Positions 34,470-42,932 of a stretch of 64,000 bases of DNA are shown piece after piece. Both the position numbers and the translations under genes were made by a program. This DNA comes from Desulfosporosinus acididurans (GTDB lineage Bacteria > Bacillota > Desulfitobacteriia > Desulfitobacteriales > Desulfitobacteriaceae), in contig NZ_LDZY01000006.1 of assembly GCF_001029285.1 (NCBI RefSeq), forward strand, positions 186,001 to 250,000, given 5' to 3'. Within the stretch, counting starts at the first letter, position 1; each line of letters begins with the position of its first letter. Under the pieces are notes generated by a model that searched no databases, had not been told where the DNA came from, and worked only from the letters and a program-made list of their open reading frames with translations.

Positions 34470-35437
34470 GAATATCAGGGTTAAGCAAACGAAAATTAAG
34501 CAGCATTGTCCTCTTCTTCGTTTTAGCGCTGGCGGGTTGTCTGATCTTTGCCCAATGGAGTAATAGAGAAAAATATATCTCTGCCATTCAATCCATCGGT
34601 CCGACATGGCTTTGTTTGCTCCTAATGCTTTCACTTCTAAATTATGTTCTTCGGATTATTCGCTGGCAAAACTACCTTAGGTTCCTTGGGGCAAATCTGC
34701 CCGCCACTTTGAGTGCTTTGATTTATGTAGCAGGTTTTGCCCTTACGATGACACCTGGCAAAGCCGGGGAATTGTATCGCGGTGTTTTTCTTAAGACTTA
34801 TGGCGTGACCTATTCCGACAGCATTGCAGTTTTTGTAAGCGAGCGCATTTCTGATTTGTCGGCAATTCTTCTGCTGATAATACTGGGTATATTCCGCCAA
34901 CTCCACTGGTTCATGATAATTTCGCTGATAATCGTTGCTGTGATTATCAGCCGTGTTTTATTGCCACACACTCAGTTCCTTTTAAAATTCCTTGGCAATT
35001 TATCCAGACATATATACTGCCCATCCAAAGTAAAGCGGCGTTGGCTAACACTTCTCAAAGAAGCGCGGCGCTGTCATAGTCCGCGTATCCTACTCAGTGC
35101 AACGTTTTTATCACTTCTAGCCTGGTCCTCTGAAGCATTTGCTTTTTATCTTCTTCTTTACAAATTAGGGTTCAGTGCGGGCCTGCTTTTTGCCCTTTAT
35201 GTATATGCGCTGGCAACATTAGCAGGGGCAATAAGTTTCCTGCCGGGAGGGCTTGGCGGTACAGAGGCAGTTATGACTGGTTTACTTCTTATAAATGGAA
35301 TGCCTGCAACACAGGCCATAGCGGCGACTGTTATAATTCGCTTGACCACTTTATGGTTTGCCGTATTTTTAGGTGTGATAGCTTTAGTTCTTGGCAAGCG
35401 AGCGCTAGTTACCGGCACTGAACAGCCAGGCAACTAA
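34466..35437 (+). CDS. UPF0104-type flippase-like membrane protein
   Basis: A 323-residue membrane protein with the same family pattern as the 18096 product: NYVLRIIRWQNYLRFLG, LTMTPGKAGELYRGVFLK, and GAISFLPGGLGGTEAVMTGL. It starts within the stop of the UbiA-type gene (ATGA). In mycobacteria a GtrA-like protein (Rv3789) sits next to dprE1 and was proposed to flip lipid-linked arabinose. Here a UPF0104 protein occupies that slot and may do the same job. This is inferred from context. Confidence 0.87.
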   Translation: MRISGLSKRKLSSIVLFFVLALAGCLIFAQWSNREKYISAIQSIGPTWLCLLLMLSLLNYVLRIIRWQNYLRFLGANLPATLSALIYVAGFALTMTPGKAGELYRGVFLKTYGVTYSDSIAVFVSERISDLSAILLLIILGIFRQLHWFMIISLIIVAVIISRVLLPHTQFLLKFLGNLSRHIYCPSKVKRRWLTLLKEARRCHSPRILLSATFLSLLAWSSEAFAFYLLLYKLGFSAGLLFALYVYALATLAGAISFLPGGLGGTEAVMTGLLLINGMPATQAIAATVIIRLTTLWFAVFLGVIALVLGKRALVTGTEQPGN

Positions 35438-35472
35438 TTCAATAAATTACTGTAAAGGATGGTATACAACAA

Positions 35473-36765
35473 ATGGATCTTTCCTGGAATCGATTCCCTC
35501 GTTTAAAGCATCGTGGAGTCTTTAACTTATCTGAAGGTTTTGTCAGCTTACCACGCACTGAGTCATTCTGTCTCCCCTACGGAAACGGCCGTAGTTATGG
35601 TGATGTCTGTCTGAATGAAGATGGAGTGCTGTTGAATACACGACAATTAAATCATTTTATTCACTTTGACCAAACAACGGGCCGCCTTCGATGTGAAGCC
35701 GGGGTTTTGCTAAAGGAAATTCTCGAATTGGTTGTACCGCAAAATTGGTTTTTACCCGTAACGCCTGGGACCCAGTTTATTACAATTGGCGGGGCTATCG
35801 CCAACGATGTACATGGCAAAAATCATCACTGTGCCGGCTCCTTCGGCAACCACGTGATCCGTCTGGAATTACTGCGTTCTGATGGACAGCGAATTGTCTG
35901 CAGCATGGAGAAGGCCAAAGATTGGTTCACGGCAACCATTGGCGGCTTAGGGCTGACAGGCCTGATTACCTGGGCGGAGATACAGCTGATCCCTGTGAAC
36001 AACCCCTGGATATTAACCCAGTCCCGGCGTTTTTCCAGCCTGGATGAATTTTGGGAGATTAATAGCGAGGCCGAGCATCGCTGGCCTTATACTGTTGCCT
36101 GGTATGACTGCCTCTCGGCAGGACGCGGCCAAGGCCGGGGTGTGTATATATCCGGGCAGCACGCGGCTGAGACAGATAAGTTCCCCCCACGCCACCCTAA
36201 GTCGCTGCGCTTCCCATTTGACCCGTCATTTTCGTTAATTAATCCTCTCAGTCTGAGACTGATTAATACTGTTTATTACCATAAGCCGATCAAGGATATG
36301 CCATCATTATCTCATTACGAGCCCTTTTTTTATCCCCTTGACGGAGTGCTTGATTGGAATCGTATCTATGGAAAAAAAGGATTTTTCCAATATCAATGCA
36401 TTCTGCCGCCGGAGGACGCTCAGGACGGAATAAAAGCCATGTCGAAAAAGATTGCTGCCAGCGGACAAGGTTCGTTCCTTGCCGTTCTAAAAACTTTTGG
36501 AAATATACCTTCGAGAGGTTTAATGTCCTTTGCTCGCCCGGGCGTCACACTAGCCCTGGATTTCCCCAATCATGGTCAAACAACGCTGCGTCTATTCAGA
36601 GAATTAGACGCCATTGTGTCTGAAGCGCAAGGTGTTCTCAATCCATCAAAAGATGCGCGCATGTCAGCTCAAATGTTCCAAAATGGTTTTCCTCGGTGGG
36701 AACAGTTTGCCGACTTCATCGATCCGAAGTTTTCATCCAGCTTTTGGAGGAGAGTCACACAATGA
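35473..36765 (+). CDS. dprE1: DprE1-like FAD-dependent polyprenylphosphoryl-ribose 2'-oxidase
   Basis: A 430-residue VAO-fold oxidase. FAD-binding blocks are LPYGNGRSYGDVCLNEDG, LPVTPGTQFITIGGAIANDV and HGKNHHCAGSFGNHV, matching mycobacterial DprE1 closely. The substrate-side block ends with NPSKDARMSAQMF (NxAKDSR in Mycobacterium). The residue equivalent to mycobacterial Cys387 is Ala, in VTLALDFP. Partnered with DprE2 it would epimerise polyprenyl-phosphoryl-ribose to arabinose. Its stop overlaps the start of the reductase gene (ATGA). Confidence 0.93.
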   Translation: MDLSWNRFPRLKHRGVFNLSEGFVSLPRTESFCLPYGNGRSYGDVCLNEDGVLLNTRQLNHFIHFDQTTGRLRCEAGVLLKEILELVVPQNWFLPVTPGTQFITIGGAIANDVHGKNHHCAGSFGNHVIRLELLRSDGQRIVCSMEKAKDWFTATIGGLGLTGLITWAEIQLIPVNNPWILTQSRRFSSLDEFWEINSEAEHRWPYTVAWYDCLSAGRGQGRGVYISGQHAAETDKFPPRHPKSLRFPFDPSFSLINPLSLRLINTVYYHKPIKDMPSLSHYEPFFYPLDGVLDWNRIYGKKGFFQYQCILPPEDAQDGIKAMSKKIAASGQGSFLAVLKTFGNIPSRGLMSFARPGVTLALDFPNHGQTTLRLFRELDAIVSEAQGVLNPSKDARMSAQMFQNGFPRWEQFADFIDPKFSSSFWRRVTQ

Positions 36766-37517
36766 GTGAACGGCAGAGAATTGTTATATTTGGCGCTACA
36801 TCGGCAATAGCAGGCGCATGTGCCCGCCAATGGGCGAAGCAAGGCAACAGCATTTTTCTGATAGGGCGCAGTCAAGAAAAGCTGATGGCGCTTCTCAACG
36901 ATCTTCGGCAAAACGTTTCTTTTGAACAAACGATTGAAGGGGTAATAGCCGATTTAAACGAATTCAGTCTCCACGAAACACTCCTTTCACAGGCGGAACA
37001 AACCCTCGGAGGAATAGATATAGTACTCATCGCTCATGGAACTCTACCGGACCAACAGGCCTGCGAACAGTCTGTGGATTTGACTATGCAAGAGATTCGC
37101 ACCAATGCCCTGAGCGTCATCGCCTTACTCATTATCTTAGCTAATCGTTTGGAGACGCAAGGAAACGGCACTTTAGCCGTGATAACTTCGGTTGCCGGGG
37201 ATCGCGGTCGAGGGAGCAATTATGTGTATGGTTCTGCCAAAGGCATGGTTACCCTCTTTTTGCAAGGTCTTCGCAACCGCCTTGTCCGGCGGGGAGTCAA
37301 TGTTATCACTATTAAACCCGGCTTCGTGGACACACCGATGACCGCTCATTTTGCCAAGAAGGGTGTCTTATGGTCAAAGCCTGATCATATCGCTGTCGGT
37401 ATTGTAACAGGCATTGCCAAAAAAAGGAATGTTGTCTATTTACCAAATCTCTGGCGCTGGATTATGCTCATTATCCAGCACATACCCGAAAGTATTTTTA
37501 AAAGACTAAATCTCTGA
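36762..37517 (+). CDS. dprE2: DprE2-like short-chain dehydrogenase/reductase
   Basis: A 251-residue SDR. The nucleotide motif is VIFGATSAIAGACARQW, the catalytic pair is in YVYGSAKGMV, and the Ser is in VITSVAGDRGRGSNY. KPGFVDTPMT and the C-terminal hydrophobic stretch (LWRWIMLIIQHIPESIF) resemble mycobacterial DprE2. It should reduce the 2'-keto intermediate left by DprE1, giving polyprenyl-phosphoryl-arabinose. ATG 36762 follows TTGGAGG and overlaps the dprE1 stop. The longer upstream frame lies inside dprE1 and is rejected. Confidence 0.93.
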   Translation: MSERQRIVIFGATSAIAGACARQWAKQGNSIFLIGRSQEKLMALLNDLRQNVSFEQTIEGVIADLNEFSLHETLLSQAEQTLGGIDIVLIAHGTLPDQQACEQSVDLTMQEIRTNALSVIALLIILANRLETQGNGTLAVITSVAGDRGRGSNYVYGSAKGMVTLFLQGLRNRLVRRGVNVITIKPGFVDTPMTAHFAKKGVLWSKPDHIAVGIVTGIAKKRNVVYLPNLWRWIMLIIQHIPESIFKRLNL

Positions 37518-37571
37518 GGATAATGTCCGAAAACATCTTAAAATAGCTCCATCAAATATGAAGGTGAAAGA

Positions 37572-39287
37572 ATGAATAATAGCCGAGTCTTGAGAATCAA
37601 TGGAAGAAGATACAAATTGAATTTGAAACGTTTTCTTTTGACAGCATTAATTTTTTTTACAATATTAGGCACAATAGCTGCCACATTAATTCAGCGGATT
37701 AATAATTATGACCCCGTGACTCCCATTAACCTCTCAAAAGAAACGGCCAGGCAATTTATCCAGCTATTAGATTCTACAAAACAATACTATGTTTCTTCTA
37801 ATGCTTCAGACAACACTCCGCCCATCTACGCTCTTGGCAATAATGGAATAATTAAGAAGATACTGGTCAACGCACGAAAAGTCAGCAAAACGAACCAAAT
37901 CTATGTATTTAGAACACCATATCAAAACGGCCGCTATTCCATTACCCTGCCGCCGGAATCCTTAAGCAACGGGCCGCAGGTCAATGATTCAGCGCTGACT
38001 ATGGCGTATCCTTTTATGTTTTATGTCAGCTCCTTTAGTGGACAACCCCAGTCTATTAATGCCTATAACTTGCAGAACAACAAAAAAAATATATTTGCAT
38101 TTTCTAACGTTGTCAAAAACGCAAGTATCCTACCTGTTAACAAAAATCAAGTAAAAGTACGATTGGTTGAGAATGCCGGAAAGACGGCGAATGTTTTTCT
38201 TACTATTAATAAGAATACTGTTTCCAGCAGTTCGCCTAATGACTTGCAATATATAGCCCCTCCCTCCGATAACACGTCACCCTTTATTCGATTGGTCGAA
38301 GGGGTAAAGCAGATCATGGGCAATAGCACAGTGGCCTTTTTAGAAAACACCTGGTATCAAACTAAAGACAATTTTACAAGTCTATTTTACTCAGTAAAGA
38401 ACAGGAAGCAACAAAGTAACCCAACCCGTGCCGAAGGCACCGCAGCAGCCATTCCTCAAAAGCCTGCCTTGCCAATCTCCAAAACGCCGCCTCAGACATT
38501 ACCCGTTCCAGACAACAGCCCGCCTCTCGTAAAGTCAATAGTCTATCCGGATCCCTCTCGCTCATATATTAAAGCGAGCTTAGTGAAAATTAACCCGAAG
38601 CTGGTCGATTTTCATCTAACAGCAGGTACAGAAGACCCTGTCTCGGTTACGGGCATTCATGGAACCGGTATGATACCTTGGTCCGAACAGCTGCAGAATA
38701 ATCTGATAGCAGACTTTAATGCTGGCTTTCAAGCTAGAGATGGAGTCTATGGCTTCATGGTCGACAATCAGCTCTATCAGCTGCCAAAAATAGGACTGGC
38801 AACCTTTTGCATCTATAAGGATGGAAAAATTGATATTGGCTCTTGGGGTAAGGAAATAAGTTCTACAACCAATATGATTTCCCTGAGACAAAACCTGCCA
38901 ATGTTGATAGACAACGGTAAGCTTAATCCCCTTATTTCTGATCAGGCAAAATGGGGCGCAACAGTTAATAATGCTGTCCGAGTGTGGCGCTCTGGCATCG
39001 GGATTGACGGACAAGGGCAAATTATTTATGCCGCCGGTAATAATCTCACAGCTGAAACCCTAGCACATGCTTTACTTAGTGCCGGAAGCATCAGGGCAAT
39101 GGAGCTTGATATAAACAGCTATTGGGTTACATTTAATTTCCTGCATCATATTTCCGGCAGCAGCAATGGTTCGTTGGTTGGAACAAAGCTCGACCCCTCT
39201 ATGACTAGATCACCCTACCGCTATTTATCGCCTGACACAAGAGACTTTTTCTATCTAACTCTTAAAACGCCTGCACATCCATCTTAA
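37572..39287 (+). CDS. Membrane-anchored phosphodiester glycosidase-domain protein
   Basis: A 571-residue protein with an N-terminal helix (about 22-43), an extracytoplasmic middle region with beta-rich and low-complexity Pro/Ser stretches (about 280-330), and a C-terminal NAGPA/phosphodiester glycosidase-type domain (about 335-571). The domain shows AGFQARDGVYGFMVDNQLYQ, a VWRSGIGIDGQGQIIYAAG block and MELDINSYWV. Family members uncover N-acetylglucosamine from a phosphodiester or act in exopolysaccharide export. It follows dprE2 by 54 bases, in the same direction. A paralogue lies at 44274. The substrate may be the wall polymer made by this operon (inference). Confidence 0.85.
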   Translation: MNNSRVLRINGRRYKLNLKRFLLTALIFFTILGTIAATLIQRINNYDPVTPINLSKETARQFIQLLDSTKQYYVSSNASDNTPPIYALGNNGIIKKILVNARKVSKTNQIYVFRTPYQNGRYSITLPPESLSNGPQVNDSALTMAYPFMFYVSSFSGQPQSINAYNLQNNKKNIFAFSNVVKNASILPVNKNQVKVRLVENAGKTANVFLTINKNTVSSSSPNDLQYIAPPSDNTSPFIRLVEGVKQIMGNSTVAFLENTWYQTKDNFTSLFYSVKNRKQQSNPTRAEGTAAAIPQKPALPISKTPPQTLPVPDNSPPLVKSIVYPDPSRSYIKASLVKINPKLVDFHLTAGTEDPVSVTGIHGTGMIPWSEQLQNNLIADFNAGFQARDGVYGFMVDNQLYQLPKIGLATFCIYKDGKIDIGSWGKEISSTTNMISLRQNLPMLIDNGKLNPLISDQAKWGATVNNAVRVWRSGIGIDGQGQIIYAAGNNLTAETLAHALLSAGSIRAMELDINSYWVTFNFLHHISGSSNGSLVGTKLDPSMTRSPYRYLSPDTRDFFYLTLKTPAHPS

Positions 39288-39301
39288 GAATAAGGAGATC
39301 G

Positions 39302-39550
39302 ATGTCAAGAATCTCTATACTAGTTTATCAATGCAAATTTTGCAAAAATGATGTAGTGGGTATCAGCCGAGATCAAGCTAATATAGGCTCAGCCGTATCC
39401 TATAATAACCTTCAACCTGGCAATTTAGTCTTTTTCTCATTTTTAAGCAGCGGAACGATTGACCATGTGGGCATTTATCTTGGCAACTCACAGTTTATCA
39501 GTGCAACTATCTACAAAGGTGTCACGATTTACTCCTTTACACCTTACTGA
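39302..39550 (+). pseudogene. NlpC/P60 peptidase remnant
   Basis: An 82-residue frame whose second half matches the NlpC/P60 cell-wall peptidase core (ISRDQANIGSAVSYNNLQPG, NLVFFSF, IDHVGIYLGNSQFISA). The N-terminal catalytic block DCSGFV is absent, replaced by a shortened ILVYQCKFCKN, and the frame stops right after SFTPY, before the last strand. The His of DHVGIY remains. It has AAGGAG before the ATG but cannot be an active peptidase, so it is listed as decayed. Confidence 0.75.
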
Positions 39551-39569
39551 TTAAACGCTTACAAAGAAA

Positions 39570-39617
39570 AAAAACTATCCTACGTCAGGTAATTAACCAG
39601 AGCGTAGGATAGTTTTG
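39570..39617. terminator. Bidirectional rho-independent terminator
   Basis: AAAAACTATCCTACG and CGTAGGATAGTTTTG form a strong stem with T/A tracts on both sides. It separates the Dpr-like operon from the minus-strand gene at 39653. Confidence 0.88.
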
Positions 39618-39652
39618 TAATAACGTTTGACCATAGTTAGTTGCTTTCCGCG

Positions 39653-40057
39653 TTAAGCTTTAGCATCTATTCCACGGGCAAAGGATTTTGTTTGAGCAGT
39701 TGCTTGCTTAGCACTAGCCTGTTTATCTTCAGCAAGTTCTTGTACTCGATGCATTTGAGACTTTACGGCCTGCAAAGCTTGTTGATATCTAGCAATCAAC
39801 TGCGCGCTCCCATGCTGACGTTGCAATTGCGTTATTTGGCTTAAGTCCTGATTTGCTTGCACGGATAACAAAGTCGGATCAGTTGTGGTTACCACTGTTG
39901 ACGGAGCTGATGTGCTCTGAGAACTTAATGAAACGATCGCAGCCTGACTTGTTTGGCTACTTTTTGCAGTTTGACTTACTTGCCCATTCCTTGCTGCCTG
40001 GCTGAGTTGGTTACTTTTTGTCATCTGACTAGACTGAATTACTGCGGATACATTCAT
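39653..40057 (-). CDS. Small Ser/Gln/Ala-rich hypothetical protein
   Basis: A 134-residue protein without Cys or transmembrane segments. The first half is low-complexity (repeated SQ/TAKSSQTSQ), the second half is a predicted coiled coil (QLQRQHGSAQLIARYQQALQ, HRVQELAEDKQASAKQ). It starts MNVSAVIQSSQMTKS with a strong AAAGGAGG. A second small protein with similar composition is encoded at 42680 on the other side of the two-component genes. Function unknown. Confidence 0.7.
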   Translation of the reverse strand: MNVSAVIQSSQMTKSNQLSQAARNGQVSQTAKSSQTSQAAIVSLSSQSTSAPSTVVTTTDPTLLSVQANQDLSQITQLQRQHGSAQLIARYQQALQAVKSQMHRVQELAEDKQASAKQATAQTKSFARGIDAKA

Positions 40058-40334
40058 ACCAAAAACCTCCTTTCTCTTCTAATATCGTAAATAATTATTG
40101 GGAATGTCAGCGAGTTCGTATGAAATTAGATTAAAGTTTGATTAAAAATACTTTATCTTAATGATCCCAAGCGAGAAAGCGACTGTAGATAATACGATAC
40201 CAGGCCCCCCGTGCATTCATCGCAGCTGCAAATTAGCACTTGTTAATTTATCTATTTTAATGAAACGACAAGTAAAATAGACAACAAGACTTTGGACTAG
40301 CGTGGCAAAGAGCAAGTAGTCAGTTCATTCACGG

Positions 40335-41753
40335 TTAGATTTTTAGTTTCATTTCGCCCTTAGAAGGAAGATCTATGCAAAACCGCGCTCCATGGGGTTC
40401 CAGGTTTTCCGCCCAAATCTTCCCTCCATGGGCGTAAACAATCCTTTTGGCAATACTTAACCCAAGACCATGTCCTGGAATTTCGCGAGAACGGGCCTCG
40501 TCAACCCGATAGAATCGATCGAAGATCAATTCCAGAGCATCAGGCGGAAAACCGGGCCCATTATCTTCGATAACAATCCTGACGTTATTATCGATATTCT
40601 GTAAATATATCCCAATAGCTCCGCCTGGCGGCACATATTTGCCGGCGTTTTCCAGAATAATTCTGATCAGCTGTTTAAGATAGAGAACATCTCCCCTTAA
40701 CTCGATATCCGGGAGCAGATCATATTTTACGGTAAAGGAGCGCAGGAAAGGCAGATCTCTGGCGCTTTCAATAATAAGCTCGCTCATATTAAGAAGAACT
40801 AAATTCAGATGCAGCTCTTCCCGAGCCAAGGTCAAAAGATTTTCCACTAATTTCGTCATCATCGTTGTCTCTTCAATCATTGCGGTGGCAGAATCACGCA
40901 CCATGACTGGATCTTCAGCTCCCCAGCGCTGTAAAATATCAGCATGCCCCCGAATGACCATCAACGGAGTGCGAAGTTCATGGGAAGCATTGGCCACAAA
41001 TTGCTTTTGCTGTTGAAATGAAGTTTCTAACCTCTGCAGCATATGATTGAAATTTTGGCCTAACAAATCGAGTTCATCCCCGCTTCCCCGCAGCGGCAGA
41101 CGTCGGTTGAGATCATTGGCTGTCAAGAGCGAAATCTCCCGATTCAGCTCAGCCAATGGAGCCAAGACCTTCCGGGATAAAAACAATCCTCCGAGGAAAG
41201 CCAAGAGCAACGCAGAACCGCACAGCCACAGCAACTGGCGCAAAAGCACAGTTTCGGCGAGTTCCACATTTTCCAAATCAGCAGCACCTTGAAGCGTACC
41301 GATGAGTTTCCCGCCGGACATAATCGGCCGAGCTATATAATAGACATCTTTGCCGTCGAGGTTCCTGACTTCTGGACCGGCCTGTCGTTCGATGGGCAGC
41401 TGAACCTGAACATTACCTTTCTTTTGGACCACATTTCCTTGCAAGGAAGTCAGTTGTATTGTCACACCTTTGGGGACATTATCATTTAAGGCCTCAGGAT
41501 CACGAATATCTCCCGCCTGCCCGTCCGTGGAATCATCCAGTGCGCCGAGAACACGAGAAACGGTAGTCTCAAGGACTTGCTTTTTTTCTTTATGTAAATC
41601 CTGACTATTACCCCAATATGTGATTGCCGAGAGAATAAACACCGTCAAAAGAAGCAGAAGAATATACCAAAGTGTTATCTTCCAGGCTAAACCCCATTTA
41701 AATCCAGGCAGCCGGAATTTCCTGATCTTCCTAGTCTTCGGCCCGTAAGACAT
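40335..41753 (-). CDS. Sensor histidine kinase
   Basis: A 472-residue kinase: TM1 about 25-45, an extracytoplasmic sensor, TM2 about 175-195, HAMP about 195-245, HisKA with H-box FVANASHELRTPLMVIRG, and HATPase with DNGPGFPPDALELIFDRFYR and GHGLGLSIAK. It overlaps the response regulator gene by 23 bases, so the pair is coupled. The signal is unknown. The position between envelope genes suggests wall stress or glycan sensing. Confidence 0.93.
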   Translation of the reverse strand: MSYGPKTRKIRKFRLPGFKWGLAWKITLWYILLLLLTVFILSAITYWGNSQDLHKEKKQVLETTVSRVLGALDDSTDGQAGDIRDPEALNDNVPKGVTIQLTSLQGNVVQKKGNVQVQLPIERQAGPEVRNLDGKDVYYIARPIMSGGKLIGTLQGAADLENVELAETVLLRQLLWLCGSALLLAFLGGLFLSRKVLAPLAELNREISLLTANDLNRRLPLRGSGDELDLLGQNFNHMLQRLETSFQQQKQFVANASHELRTPLMVIRGHADILQRWGAEDPVMVRDSATAMIEETTMMTKLVENLLTLAREELHLNLVLLNMSELIIESARDLPFLRSFTVKYDLLPDIELRGDVLYLKQLIRIILENAGKYVPPGGAIGIYLQNIDNNVRIVIEDNGPGFPPDALELIFDRFYRVDEARSREIPGHGLGLSIAKRIVYAHGGKIWAENLEPHGARFCIDLPSKGEMKLKI

Positions 41754-42426
41754 AGCCGACTCCCCTCACCGTATGGAAATAATGAACTCCAAAGCGTTCA
41801 TCAATCTTGCCGCGTAAAAAGCGTACATACACATCTACAGCATTTGATTCTCCATAATAATCGAACCCCCAAACATTTTCCAGAATATGCTCTCTGGACA
41901 GAACACGATTCGGATGCTCTAAAAACATGGCCAATAATTCAAATTCTTTTTTTGTCAAACTAATTTCCTCACCTTGAAAATAAACTTGATAGGCTTGAGT
42001 ATCAAGTTCAAGTTCTCGAAAGGTTAATTGCCCTGAATTTTTCTTGACCGGCGGATTTTTACGCCTTAATACGGCGCGAATCCGAGCCATTAATTCATCC
42101 ATGGCAAAAGGTTTTGTCAAATAATCATCAGCACCAAGATCCAAACCAAAGACTTTATCCTGAACTTCATCTTTGGCCGTCAAGAGCAGAATTGGAGTAT
42201 CTTTGCGCGCTCGAATTTGTTTGCAAATTTCATAGCCATTGAGAAAAGGCAGCATAAGGTCCAAAAGGATGACATCCCATTCCTGCGTTAAGGCCATATC
42301 AAGCCCCGTTCTGCCATCTGCTGCCAGCCCAACCCGATGTCCATGATGTTCTAATTCCAAAGCTATGACTTTAGCAATAGCACGGTCATCTTCAACCAAT
42401 AATATATTGAGAGTTGTTTCCGGCAT
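41731..42426 (-). CDS. OmpR/PhoB-family response regulator
   Basis: A 231-residue regulator. The receiver has acidic pocket VEDD, phosphoacceptor Asp in VILLDLMLPFLNGYE and Lys in DYLTKPFAMDEL. The C-terminal winged helix has LTKKEFELLAMFLEHPNRVL and the recognition region YYGESNAVDVYVRFLRGKID. I chose ATG 42426 (MPETTLNILLVEDD) because AAAGGAGG lies 11-12 bases upstream. It is transcribed just ahead of its kinase. Confidence 0.95.
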   Translation of the reverse strand: MPETTLNILLVEDDRAIAKVIALELEHHGHRVGLAADGRTGLDMALTQEWDVILLDLMLPFLNGYEICKQIRARKDTPILLLTAKDEVQDKVFGLDLGADDYLTKPFAMDELMARIRAVLRRKNPPVKKNSGQLTFRELELDTQAYQVYFQGEEISLTKKEFELLAMFLEHPNRVLSREHILENVWGFDYYGESNAVDVYVRFLRGKIDERFGVHYFHTVRGVGYVLRAED

Positions 42427-42566
42427 AATTTTCGACAGCCTCCTTTGTATCATCATCTCCATATTGTGCTTACTGACTTCGGCTATTAATTCCTAAACCG
42501 AGGCATACTGAAATCTATTTAACATTCTCCTCCAACCCTTAATTTACCACTAAGCGGATTAGAATC

Positions 42567-42692
42567 CTAATCTTCAATATTTAGAAATAAAACGTCATCT
42601 CCCTGGTTTACAAAGAACTTGCTTCCATCGAAGGGTTCAAAGGAGACAATGCGCTGCCCTGAACCCCCGACGCAGCAAGTTATGCTAGATGG
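42567..42692 (-). pseudogene. Unassigned open stretch after the 42680 gene
   Basis: A 41-codon frame without a usable start reads VGGSGQRIVSFEPFDGSKFF then VNQGDDVLFLNIED and stop. The composition is protein-like and it overlaps the last bases of the small gene at 42680. It may be a decayed extension or remnant. No family match. Confidence 0.25.
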
Positions 42693-42880
42693 TCAATCTT
42701 GTTTCCCAAATGACTTGGACTTGGCATATTGGCCGCCTTAGCTGATGAAGATTGGGCTTCAGCCAGCCGCTCACTCATGCTTTCGTTGGCTTCCTCACTG
42801 GCTCCTGTTCTCGCCGGTACATTATGGTTAACCATAGCCATTCTGGGCAGCATACTGTTACCGCTGATTCCTGTAATCAT
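42680..42880 (-). CDS. Small hypothetical protein
   Basis: A 66-residue protein rich in Ser, Ala, Asn and Met (MITGISGNSMLPRMAMVNHN), without signal peptide, Cys or transmembrane segment. A strong GGAGGTG seven bases before the ATG supports translation. Located between the propeller-like gene and the two-component genes, all minus strand. Function unknown. Confidence 0.65.
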   Translation of the reverse strand: MITGISGNSMLPRMAMVNHNVPARTGASEEANESMSERLAEAQSSSAKAANMPSPSHLGNKIDHLA

Positions 42881-42932
42881 TTAATTCACCTCCTTTCTGT
42901 CTTTATCTTAATGCTTCAACATTAAAGACAGA

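Noticed and set aside
36696-36761. Longer N-terminus for the DprE2-like protein
   Set aside because: It lies inside the dprE1 coding region and the internal ATG at 36762 has a proper ribosome binding site.
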